From: Chloroflexia bacterium
Lineage (GTDB): Bacteria; Chloroflexota; Chloroflexia; Thermomicrobiales; UBA6265
Length of the DNA stretch: 5,961 nucleotides
Assembly: GCA_013696525.1 (NCBI GenBank)
Contig: JACCYK010000243.1
Location: forward strand, 1-5,961
Direction of reading: 5' to 3'
Shown here piece after piece: positions 1-4,627 of the stretch (position 1 is its first letter; each line of letters starts with the position of its first letter). The position numbers were made by a program, and so were the translations under genes. The notes under the pieces were generated by a model. It had not been told where the DNA came from, searched no databases, and saw nothing but the letters and a program-made list of their open reading frames with translations.

Positions 1-136
1 GGGCCAACAGGGTCGACTTGCCGGCTCCGTTCGGTCCAACTAGACCAACCCGGTCCCCGGCGTTGATGACGAAGGAGATACGGTCAAGAATGAGACGGTC
101 ACCAAACTGTTTCGAGAGATTGCTGACGGTGAGCAT
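1..136 (-). CDS. ABC-F family ATP-binding protein, N-terminal fragment cut by the window edge
   Basis: The visible 45 residues begin [12 protein letters not shown] and contain the Walker A motif GPNGAGKST at about residues 34-42, preceded by [10 protein letters not shown]. This arrangement, with no membrane segment and the P-loop about 35 residues from the start, is typical of ABC-F (Uup/EttA/Msr-like) proteins. These are cytosolic twin-ATPase proteins that act on the ribosome in translation quality control or antibiotic protection; they do not transport. The ATG at 134-136 is supported by GGGAGGA (complement of 140-146) three bases upstream. The second ATPase domain and the interdomain linker lie outside the window, so the subfamily cannot be told. 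An ordinary ABC transporter ATPase is the alternative, but the N-terminal sequence fits ABC-F better. The 271-base leader may be regulatory. Confidence 0.85.
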   Translation of the reverse strand, partial: MLTVSNLSKQFGDRLILDRISFVINAGDRVGLVGPNGAGKSTLLA

Positions 137-139
137 GCG

Positions 140-146
140 TCCTCCC
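140..146 (-). promoter_or_regulatory. Ribosome binding site of the ABC-F gene
   Basis: Read on the minus strand this is GGGAGGA, followed by CGC and the ATG. It sits in a decamer, CCACGGGAGG, which also occurs just before the small upstream ORF at 254-274. The preceding CTCC could fold back on GGAG through a three-base loop (CTCC-ACG-GGAG) and mask the site; this is inference. Confidence 0.6.
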
Positions 147-253
147 GTGGAGCGGTGACCAAACACGCGGGGAGAAGCCATCTGGCATCCGCGTCTGGTC
201 AAAGCCAAAGAGAACGACGGCGCCGGTGGGACCGGTCGAGCCATCGCTGGACG

Positions 254-274
254 CTAGCTGATCATTGCCGGCAT
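254..274 (-). CDS. Possible leader peptide MPAMIS upstream of the ABC-F gene
   Basis: On the minus strand a GGGAGG motif (complement of 277-282) is followed after TT by ATG and five more codons, then TAG, giving MPAMIS. The gap from the motif to the first ATG is short (2 bases). An in-frame second ATG at 263-265 is about 11 bases away and would give only MIS. The stop lies about 117 bases before the ABC-F start. Some antibiotic-responsive ABC-F genes are known to be controlled by ribosome stalling on a leader peptide, which is why this is listed. There is no U-tract terminator in the leader, and a six-codon ORF can occur by chance. Confidence 0.25.
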   Translation of the reverse strand: MPAMIS

Positions 275-325
275 AACCTCCCGTGGAACACCGCCCTGGC
301 TCACTACACCCGGGACGGACGTGAA

Positions 326-356
326 CATCGGGCTGGCGCCGAACGCCAGCCCGATG
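326..356 (-). terminator. Perfect 13-bp hairpin downstream of the acidic-protein gene
   Basis: CATCGGGCTGGCG (326-338) and CGCCAGCCCGATG (344-356) are exact inverted copies around a five-base loop, CCGAA. The hairpin begins 51 bases past the stop of the 88-residue gene (408-674) and before the ABC-F leader, the usual place for a terminator. No T-run follows on either strand, so it may be a terminator without a U-tract, an mRNA 3' stabilizer, or a protein site. The structure is plain in the sequence; the termination role is inferred from position. Confidence 0.5.
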
Positions 357-407
357 GTGAGTTTGAACGATCGCGACGACCAGCGCAAGCGGAGCGGTGA
401 CCGAGGA

Positions 408-674
408 TTATGGCAAGGGCGTGTCGTCGCCATCGCCCTGCTGCACCGATTGCGCTTCGAGCGCGGCGAGCGCAAAATTGTCGATTTCCTGTTGGAGGGC
501 ATCGCGCAGGTTGATCAGGTCAACGAGATCGAGCCCGGCGAGCACGGCGTTCGACTCGGGATTGCCATCGTCCGCGCTGTCGGAAACGACCCGGAACTCA
601 ACCTCGTAGCCCTCTTCGCCATCAGGCTCACCGCCCGTGGGCGCCTCGTCCATATAGATGTTGTAGGTGTCCAA
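408..674 (-). CDS. Small, extremely acidic protein of unknown function (88 aa)
   Basis: I do not recognise this family. The chosen start is TTG at 672-674, because GGGGAGGA (complement of 679-686) lies four bases upstream; the first ATG, seven codons later, has no such site. The product begins MDTYNIYMDEAPTGG and ends GDGDDTPLP. By my count it has 22 Asp/Glu against two Arg, no Lys, no Cys and no His. An acidic, Gly-rich first third is followed by a beta-like stretch (YEVEFRVVS, about 23-31) and a predicted helix (about 44-79) with regular Leu spacing (LDLVDLINLRDAL). There is no signal peptide or membrane segment, so it should be cytosolic. Codons favour G or C in third position, as in the neighbours. 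The next gene on the same strand is the ABC-F ATPase, 271 bases downstream past a hairpin. The longer frame running upstream to 1253 is not supported. Confidence 0.75.
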   Translation of the reverse strand: MDTYNIYMDEAPTGGEPDGEEGYEVEFRVVSDSADDGNPESNAVLAGLDLVDLINLRDALQQEIDNFALAALEAQSVQQGDGDDTPLP

Positions 675-678
675 GGCG

Positions 679-686
679 TCCTCCCC
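679..686 (-). promoter_or_regulatory. Ribosome binding site that fixes a TTG start for the acidic 88-aa gene
   Basis: The minus strand reads GGGGAGGA, then CGCC, then TTG at 674. This is the only strong site near the 5' end of the frame, so TTG is preferred over the ATG at 653. Confidence 0.7.
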
Positions 687-967
687 TATCGCGCGAAATC
701 GGTAGCCGCAGCCTGTCAGCGTGATGTGCGCGTTTGCCCGCGCCAAACGTTGACTCGCTGCATGGTAGCAGAGCCGGACGAACGATGGATGCGCCGCTGA
801 AGCGGTGTATCCAAGAGTGGCTCGTGAAACGGAAGCGAACGTCGACTTGAATATGCCAGGGGAGCAGAAGGGTAGCGTAGGCTGTGATGAACCGTCATAA
901 TCCGAAGACGCCCGTGCTTCACCCGGCCCGCGGCCGCGAGCGTGACGTCGATCCGATTGAGGGGGGT

Positions 968-1121
968 GAGGCAGCGCGGGGTGGACGACCAGCTGCAGGC
1001 GAGAAGGCGCCCCGGTAGTGGCGATACCGGCGAGGCAGCGGTGCCGCCGGCCGTGGCCGGCGGTCGAGCCAGACGGCGGAGCGCGGAATTGAGCGACCAG
1101 GCTGGATGGTCGCAATCTCAA
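968..1121 (+). ncRNA. Candidate structured 5' leader with consecutive stem-loops
   Basis: Several exact or near-exact hairpins follow one another: GCAGC/GCTGC (971-975 with 992-996); GGCG/CGCC (998-1001 with 1008-1011); CCGGTA/TACCGG (1012-1017 with 1025-1030, seven-base loop); CCGCCGGC/GCCGGCGG (1044-1051 with 1056-1063, four-base loop); and GCGACCA/TGGTCGC (1093-1099 with 1107-1113), extended by TTGA/TCAA (1089-1092 with 1118-1121). The ninemer GAGGCAGCG occurs at 968-976 and 1032-1040, so two copies of GCAGC could compete for the same GCTGC. The element ends 12 bases before the ribosome binding site of the regulator gene. No U-tract is present, so control would act on translation or through Rho. 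I do not recognise a known riboswitch class; GC-rich DNA also folds by chance. Confidence 0.35.
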
Positions 1122-1133
1122 GCTCCGATCAGT

Positions 1134-1141
1134 AAAGGAGG
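1134..1141 (+). promoter_or_regulatory. Ribosome binding site fixing the GTG start at 1147
   Basis: AAAGGAGG is a near-perfect anti-16S match and lies five bases before GTG at 1147. CTCC at 1123-1126 could pair with GGAG at 1137-1140 and mask it; this pairing is inferred. Confidence 0.8.
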
Positions 1142-1146
1142 AAGCG

Positions 1147-2100
1147 GTGGACCGCGATCGTGTCTGGGAGGGGCCGATCCATGGGAGCCTCGGTGTGCTC
1201 GCCGACGATGGCCAACTCGCGCAGTGCCATATCTGCGGCGCGTACTTTGGCAACCTCGGGGGTCATGTCAGTCAAGTACATGGGATTGCGCCGGCGGACT
1301 ACAAGGCGTTTTTCGAGCTGAATGCGACCACCGGTCTGCTTGGCCCGGCCCTAAAGGAAATACGACAACAACAAGCGGATGCGCGCAAGTCTTCCCCCGC
1401 GTACGCGCGATTCATGGCCGCTGGGGCCCGCGCCCGCGCCGCCGTGCCGGAAGAGCAACGCTCTACCCGAGGGCGCCGCCTGCGCTTGCAGCAGCGCCTT
1501 GATCCCAAAGTGCAGGCGGCGCGGCGGGCTAGTCTTGAGCGGGCCAACGAAGTGCTCCGGGAACGAAAGGCCGCCGGCCTGCATACGCCGGCGGGATGGG
1601 GCACGCGGGATCCTAGGGAAGTCTCAGCCCGTGGGCACCAGCGGCTAGCCGAGCTGCGGCGTGATCCGGAGTGGCGGGCCGGGTTTTCGCGGAAGGTGTC
1701 GGAAGCACGGGGCGGCCGCCTGAAAGTCACTTGTGTTGTCTGCGGCACGAGCTTCACTGAGCCGCAATCGCACAAGGGACGCAAGTCCTGTAGTCCGGAG
1801 TGCTTCCGACAGTTGCGCCGCGGCTTGATTGAAGCGCGGCGGGATGCGGCAGCGCCCAATCGAGCCGAACGTCAACAACAGGGCGTCGAGCTCGGGCTGC
1901 GCCGTCGCCAAATCGGGTTGTCGATTGAACAGGTGGCACGGGCCGCCGGCCTGTCCGCCGCGCACGTCAGCCGCATTGAGCGCGGGTTGAATGTGCCATC
2001 GGGTGAGGCAATGGAGAAGATAGCGGCGGCGATCGTCGGGCCGCCGGCCGGAGCGACAACGGTAGCCCCGTCGTTGGTAGGAGGTCAGGGCGTCACCTGA
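1147..2100 (+). CDS. MucR/Ros-type zinc-finger protein with a second Cys cluster and C-terminal XRE helix-turn-helix
   Basis: This 317-residue protein is probably a cytosolic DNA-binding regulator. Domains in order: (1) residues 27-45, Cys27, Cys30, His40 and His45 (CHICG...HVSQVHG), followed by GIAPADYKAFF, the pattern of the MucR/Ros finger; (2) residues 70-190, an Arg/Ala-rich helical stretch with two similar units starting at Asp119-Pro120 and Asp173-Pro174 (LDPKVQAARRASLERA and RDPEWRAGFSRKVSEA), reminiscent of NUMOD3-type DNA-binding repeats; (3) residues 196-219, Cys196, Cys199, Cys215 and Cys219, a probable structural zinc site; (4) about 246-297, a Cro/CI helix-turn-helix including SIEQVARAAGLSAAHVSRIERG. 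The C-terminal tail is low in complexity. Classical MucR is only about 140 residues, so this is a much longer mosaic. GTG is chosen for its excellent ribosome binding site. Target genes are unknown; autoregulation through the leader is possible. I am sure of DNA binding, less sure of repressor versus activator. Confidence 0.87.
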   Translation: MDRDRVWEGPIHGSLGVLADDGQLAQCHICGAYFGNLGGHVSQVHGIAPADYKAFFELNATTGLLGPALKEIRQQQADARKSSPAYARFMAAGARARAAVPEEQRSTRGRRLRLQQRLDPKVQAARRASLERANEVLRERKAAGLHTPAGWGTRDPREVSARGHQRLAELRRDPEWRAGFSRKVSEARGGRLKVTCVVCGTSFTEPQSHKGRKSCSPECFRQLRRGLIEARRDAAAPNRAERQQQGVELGLRRRQIGLSIEQVARAAGLSAAHVSRIERGLNVPSGEAMEKIAAAIVGPPAGATTVAPSLVGGQGVT

Positions 2101-2146
2101 GGGCGGCTTCAGCGTCAACGTACAGAGGGCGAGATCGCCTAATTCT

Positions 2147-2164
2147 GGTGAGTTGAACCTCACC
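2147..2164. terminator. Hairpin between convergent genes, possible bidirectional terminator
   Basis: GGTGAG (2147-2152) and CTCACC (2159-2164) pair around a six-base loop, TTGAAC, between the convergent stops at 2100 and 2183. A smaller GGCG/CGCC hairpin at 2128-2139 precedes it. Neither has a proper T-run. The 8-mer ACGTACAG occurs on both sides, at 2118-2125 and 2166-2173. The terminator role is inferred from position. Confidence 0.4.
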
Positions 2165-2182
2165 GACGTACAGGTGTGCCAA

Positions 2183-3112
2183 TCACGTGTCGGGAGCGAC
2201 TGGCTGCTCCGGCGGCCAATCGTTCCCGACCGCGCCGGACTCTTGGCGTGACGCGAGCTCGGCTTGGACGGCGCTGGCTAGTCGCTGATGCGTGGCGGGG
2301 TCACGAGCAGCGATGAGGCCATTCACGTTCCGAGGCAGCGGCTTGTTGTAGCGAAACGGCTTACCCGAGAGGTCAGTCACATGGCCGCCGGCCTCGTGGA
2401 TGAACAGGTCGGCGGTGGCGAAGTCCCATTCCCAACCCATGGCCTGATCGTCCCCCAGCCGAATCCCGAGATAGGCATCGATCGCCTGGAATGGCAGGAA
2501 GATGCGTGGGGTGAACCCAATCTTGAGCGCCGCCAACCGGGTTGTGTTGAAGCGGCGGTGGACCGCCTCGACCAGCGGCGCATTCGCCGGTGCCCCAAAC
2601 CAGACTGAGGTCGCGAGCCGGGCGGGATCCGCGTTATCGCGCGGTCGCAACTTGAACGATTGGAGTTCCTTGTCGGCGGTATCGCGAATCCAAGCGCCTC
2701 GACCAAGCATGGCGGCACAGAGCAGCCCGGTGGGAGGGTTGACGCCGGCGGCCACCACCGGTCGCCCGTTCACCGCCAACGCGATCAAGACATCGAAGTC
2801 GCCGGTGCGATGGATGAATTGCTCGGTGCCGTCGATGGGATCGGCGATCCAACAACGAGCGTGGGTCAGGCGCTCCAAGTCATCAATGCCTTCTTCGGTC
2901 AGGATCGGATCGTCCGGAAAGTGAGCGCCAATGATCTCGCGGATGAGGCGATCGGACGCGAGATCGGCATCGGTGACGAGCGAGCCATCATCTTTCTCAT
3001 AGGTCCGGGCGCTGGCCGCATCATAATAATAACGAACGATCCGCCCGGCCGCGGTTGCGGCAATGATGGCGACGTCTAGCTCGCGGGCGTACGGGCTTGT
3101 CGGTTCTGCCAC
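2183..3112 (-). CDS. Inositol monophosphatase family (IMPase/HisN-like) phosphatase
   Basis: This 309-residue, soluble, Mg-dependent phosphatase hydrolyses a phosphomonoester; the substrate (inositol phosphate, histidinol phosphate, PAP or another) cannot be read from sequence. Family hallmarks are complete: Lys40 and the DGSLVTDAD segment (Asp50); Glu73 in ILTEEG; WIADPIDGT with Asp91, Ile93 and Asp94; and WEWDFATADLFIHEAGG with Asp230. These match the metal ligands Glu70, Asp90, Ile92, Asp93 and Asp220 of human IMPA1. Length is slightly above the usual 260-290, with a loosely conserved tail after about 290. The GTG start at 3110-3112 is chosen because CAGGAG lies six bases upstream and the family homology begins just after. 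An in-frame extension to 3346 is Pro/Arg-rich and overlaps the divergent gene. The gene diverges from the phosphotriesterase-like gene and converges with the regulator. The family call is firm; the substrate is unknown. Confidence 0.93.
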   Translation of the reverse strand: MAEPTSPYARELDVAIIAATAAGRIVRYYYDAASARTYEKDDGSLVTDADLASDRLIREIIGAHFPDDPILTEEGIDDLERLTHARCWIADPIDGTEQFIHRTGDFDVLIALAVNGRPVVAAGVNPPTGLLCAAMLGRGAWIRDTADKELQSFKLRPRDNADPARLATSVWFGAPANAPLVEAVHRRFNTTRLAALKIGFTPRIFLPFQAIDAYLGIRLGDDQAMGWEWDFATADLFIHEAGGHVTDLSGKPFRYNKPLPRNVNGLIAARDPATHQRLASAVQAELASRQESGAVGNDWPPEQPVAPDT

Positions 3113-3118
3113 TCGCTG

Positions 3119-3124
3119 CTCCTG
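3119..3124 (-). promoter_or_regulatory. Ribosome binding site fixing the GTG start of the phosphatase gene
   Basis: The minus strand reads CAGGAG, then CAGCGA, then GTG at 3112. No comparable site precedes the upstream in-frame candidate starts, which favours the 309-residue form. Confidence 0.7.
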
Positions 3125-3147
3125 GTTGATCCGCTCCGTCGAAATGG

Positions 3148-3153
3148 AGTGTA
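3148..3153 (-). promoter_or_regulatory. Possible -10 box of the phosphatase promoter
   Basis: The minus strand reads TACACT here, about 25 bases before the ribosome binding site. There is no good -35 hexamer at the expected distance, so this is only a weak candidate. Confidence 0.2.
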
Positions 3154-3202
3154 CCTGGCGCGGCTCGATCGCGTTGTTGCTTGGCCGCGGGACCGTGGCG
3201 AT

Positions 3203-3218
3203 CGATGGCACGATGGCA
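3203..3218 (+). repeat. Perfect tandem 8-bp repeat in the divergent promoter region
   Basis: CGATGGCA occurs twice in direct succession at 3203-3210 and 3211-3218, eight bases before the GGAG at 3227 that precedes the phosphotriesterase-like gene. It could be an operator half-site pair or a chance duplication. With only two copies, no function can be assigned. Confidence 0.6.
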
Positions 3219-3234
3219 ACTCGGATGGAGCACA

Positions 3235-4128
3235 ATGCGCCTCTCAATGAGACACCATGGCGGAGGCCGCCGGGAGGAGGGCCCTGATCGGGACTTTTCC
3301 GATAGTGGCTGGGTGGGCGCCGGGCCCGACGATAATCTTGAGGCACGGTTGGCGGCGGTGGCCGAGGCTTTTGACGAGAGCCAACCGCATGTCATGACCG
3401 TGCTGGGGCCGATCGATCCTGGTGCGCTTGGGGTGACGCTGGTTGGCGACTGGCATCGACCGTTCAGCCGCATTGGCGGTGAACGTACCACGGCGCTGAT
3501 TGAGCTTGAACGGTTGTACGCGCTCGGTGTCCGCTCATGCATCGAACTTGCCACCGGAGCGACGGCGGTGGCCAGGGCCGATCTCGCGTGGGTGAGCGCG
3601 CGGTCGCCGATCCACCTCATCGCGAGCCAGCGGCCGTCGGTTGGGTCCGCGGACAACAAGAGCGGTCTCCGACTCGGCGCCACGGGTCTCGGATCTGCCT
3701 CCGAAATTCAGCGCCTCCCGATCATGGATACAACGCTACCGGTGTTTATCGATGGTGATCGCGCACCGGTGGGGTGGATCGACCGCTCCGGCCTCGATCA
3801 GGAACTGAGTGAGCGGATGTGCCTCACCAGCGTGCTGCCGGCCCCCGGCGGGGCGAGGGGCGAATGGAAACCACTCCTCGGGGCGGGCGCTCGGCTGGCC
3901 ATCATCGTGCCAGGCGGCGGCATGCTGGAGGCCGCCGGCGTCGTGCGTGATCTCGTGGCAGATGGCGTCGGTGACCAGATCCTCCTGGGATTCCAGGACG
4001 ATCCGATGTCGATGATGGAACGGTTTCCAATTGCCCTGATGGAGACGGGGCTGGCGGCGGTTGAAGTCCGGAAGCTGTTCGTTGACAATCCAGCAAGGAT
4101 GTTAACGTTGGTAGCCAAACGACCCTGA
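3235..4128 (+). CDS. Phosphotriesterase-family homologue lacking the usual metal ligands
   Basis: The family call rests on the N-terminal TVLGPIDPGALGVTL (about 55-69), the strand MTDT-like TLPVFID (167-173), VGWIDRSG (179-186), the DGVGDQILLGF strand (243-253) and the ending KLFVDNPARMLTL (280-292). All match conserved positions of phosphotriesterase/lactonase TIM barrels. Placed by eye against that family, the binuclear metal site is gone: HxH becomes Gly71-Asp72-Trp73; the carboxylated Lys becomes Arg146 (GLRLGA); the strand-5 His becomes Asp173; the strand-6 His becomes Trp181; and the strand-8 Asp becomes Gln254. The conserved part is about 244 residues against 300 or more in active members, so loops are also lost. 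It is probably catalytically dead or changed in role. The frame is intact and codon use is normal, arguing against recent decay. ATG 3235 follows GGAG by four bases. ATG 3394 would give a 244-residue protein without the unconserved 53-residue N-terminal part. Confidence 0.75.
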   Translation: MRLSMRHHGGGRREEGPDRDFSDSGWVGAGPDDNLEARLAAVAEAFDESQPHVMTVLGPIDPGALGVTLVGDWHRPFSRIGGERTTALIELERLYALGVRSCIELATGATAVARADLAWVSARSPIHLIASQRPSVGSADNKSGLRLGATGLGSASEIQRLPIMDTTLPVFIDGDRAPVGWIDRSGLDQELSERMCLTSVLPAPGGARGEWKPLLGAGARLAIIVPGGGMLEAAGVVRDLVADGVGDQILLGFQDDPMSMMERFPIALMETGLAAVEVRKLFVDNPARMLTLVAKRP

Positions 4129-4146
4129 AGATTGTCACCTCAGCAA

Positions 4147-4156
4147 CGAACGTTCG
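4147..4156. promoter_or_regulatory. 10-bp perfect palindrome before the 87-aa gene
   Basis: CGAACGTTCG lies in the 92-base gap between the phosphotriesterase-like gene and the next plus-strand gene. Its symmetry suits a dimeric regulator site, but a single 10-bp palindrome is weak evidence. Confidence 0.2.
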
Positions 4157-4220
4157 GTCTCTACGCGACACAACTGACCAACGAGGCGACGTGGCTGGCA
4201 TTGATCCGGGGAGGTGGGGG

Positions 4221-4484
4221 ATGACCGTACGCATCTACTTGACAGCGGTTCGCTTTGATCCCGCTCCGCCCGAACCGGCCGACCTACCGGCGGAGCGAGT
4301 CTTCATCCATGCCTCGGAGGTGCCGGAAATCTGGGTGGAAACCGAGACGGCGACCGTGCCGGAGCGGGGAAAGGCTGTTGCGTTTGCGCTGGTGCGGCCG
4401 ATGAGCATCGGATTCAACCGGGTGCTGGGAACGGTGGAGCGGGTCGCCGCCAAGCGAGGGCGAGCGGTCGAGCCAATTGTTTAG
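4221..4484 (+). CDS. Hypothetical protein, 87 aa, no recognised family
   Basis: I do not recognise this protein. The start is ATG 4221, with GGAGG at 4210-4214 six bases upstream; the earlier in-frame GTG at 4191 has no site. The product starts MTVRIYLTAVRF and is rich in alternating beta-like stretches (VRIYLTAVRF, ERVFIHAS, EIWVETETATV, KAVAFALV), with Pro/Ala-rich turns (DPAPPEPADLP), and ends in a basic helix (NRVLGTVERVAAKRGRAVEPIV). This suggests a small soluble alpha/beta fold. There is no signal peptide, Cys or membrane segment. It lies 92 bases after the phosphotriesterase-like gene and 143 bases before the oxidoreductase on the same strand, so co-transcription is possible. Codon use matches the neighbours, which together with the strong ribosome binding site supports a real gene. 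Confidence 0.72.
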   Translation: MTVRIYLTAVRFDPAPPEPADLPAERVFIHASEVPEIWVETETATVPERGKAVAFALVRPMSIGFNRVLGTVERVAAKRGRAVEPIV

Positions 4485-4579
4485 CACGACATATCCTTTG
4501 AGAAGAGGAGATGAGACAATTTAGCGATGCCTCCAACTCAGGACCCGGCGTCCCAACCCGCGCACCGGCGCACGCTTGA

Positions 4580-4585
4580 TATGAT
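4580..4585 (+). promoter_or_regulatory. Possible -10 box of the oxidoreductase gene
   Basis: TATGAT differs from the consensus TATAAT at one position and would place transcription about 35 bases before the TTG start at 4628. The expected -35 position (about 4557-4562) is GC-rich and unlike TTGACA. The candidate rests on the -10 alone. Confidence 0.3.
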
Positions 4586-4615
4586 CCCGAGACTGAAACG
4601 CCGCTGGTATGTATG

Positions 4616-4621
4616 AAGGAG
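4616..4621 (+). promoter_or_regulatory. Ribosome binding site fixing the TTG start at 4628
   Basis: AAGGAG lies six bases before TTG 4628. The in-frame ATG at 4613 overlaps this site and has no site of its own, so the TTG is preferred. Confidence 0.7.
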
Positions 4622-4627
4622 TATCGC

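Larger units (their letters stand above)
675..1146. other. 472-base gap between divergent genes, no convincing gene
   Basis: Long frames cross this stretch on both strands, but they are Arg/Ser/Pro-rich, lack ribosome binding sites and resemble no family I know. The left part (675-940) shows only a short inverted repeat, CGTTTG (731-736) and CAAACG (744-749), and a -10-like CATAAT at 896-901 on the plus strand with no good -35. The right part (about 968-1121) contains a run of stem-loops, listed separately, that probably forms the 5' leader of the regulator gene at 1147. The promoters of both flanking genes must lie here, but I cannot place them with confidence. Confidence 0.6.

Noticed and set aside
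750..778. TTGACT at 750-755 as a -35 box for the regulator gene
   Set aside because: No -10 hexamer lies at 16-18 bases, and the start codon is nearly 400 bases away.
321..800. Plus-strand frame of 159 codons antisense to the acidic-protein gene
   Set aside because: It has no ribosome binding site, begins inside the perfect hairpin and mirrors the opposite gene's codon pattern.
929..938. CGCGGCCGCG palindrome as an operator
   Set aside because: It is a simple GC-rich palindrome of the type expected by chance at this base composition, with no second copy or promoter next to it.
408..1253. A 281-codon minus-strand frame covering both the acidic-protein gene and the upstream gap
   Set aside because: The part beyond 674 is Ser/Arg/Pro-rich, overlaps the regulator's 5' end and has no ribosome binding site. 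The strong site at 679-686 shows that only the last 88 codons are translated.
942..1502. Plus-strand frame of 186 codons overlapping the leader and the regulator gene
   Set aside because: Its composition is Arg/Gly/Pro/Ser-rich as in an out-of-frame reading of GC-rich DNA, and the regulator frame has clear domains over the same bases.
1299..1859. Minus-strand frame of 186 codons antisense to the regulator gene
   Set aside because: It lies wholly within a gene with recognised zinc-finger and helix-turn-helix domains, and its product is low-complexity Arg/Ser/Ala with no motif.
2502..2924. Plus-strand frame of 140 codons antisense to the phosphatase gene
   Set aside because: It is a mirror of the phosphatase frame, which carries all catalytic motifs on the opposite strand.
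3113..3346. N-terminal extension of the phosphatase frame up to 3346
   Set aside because: The added 78 residues are Pro/Arg-rich and unlike the family, would run across the divergent promoter and into the neighbouring gene, and the CAGGAG site points to GTG 3112.
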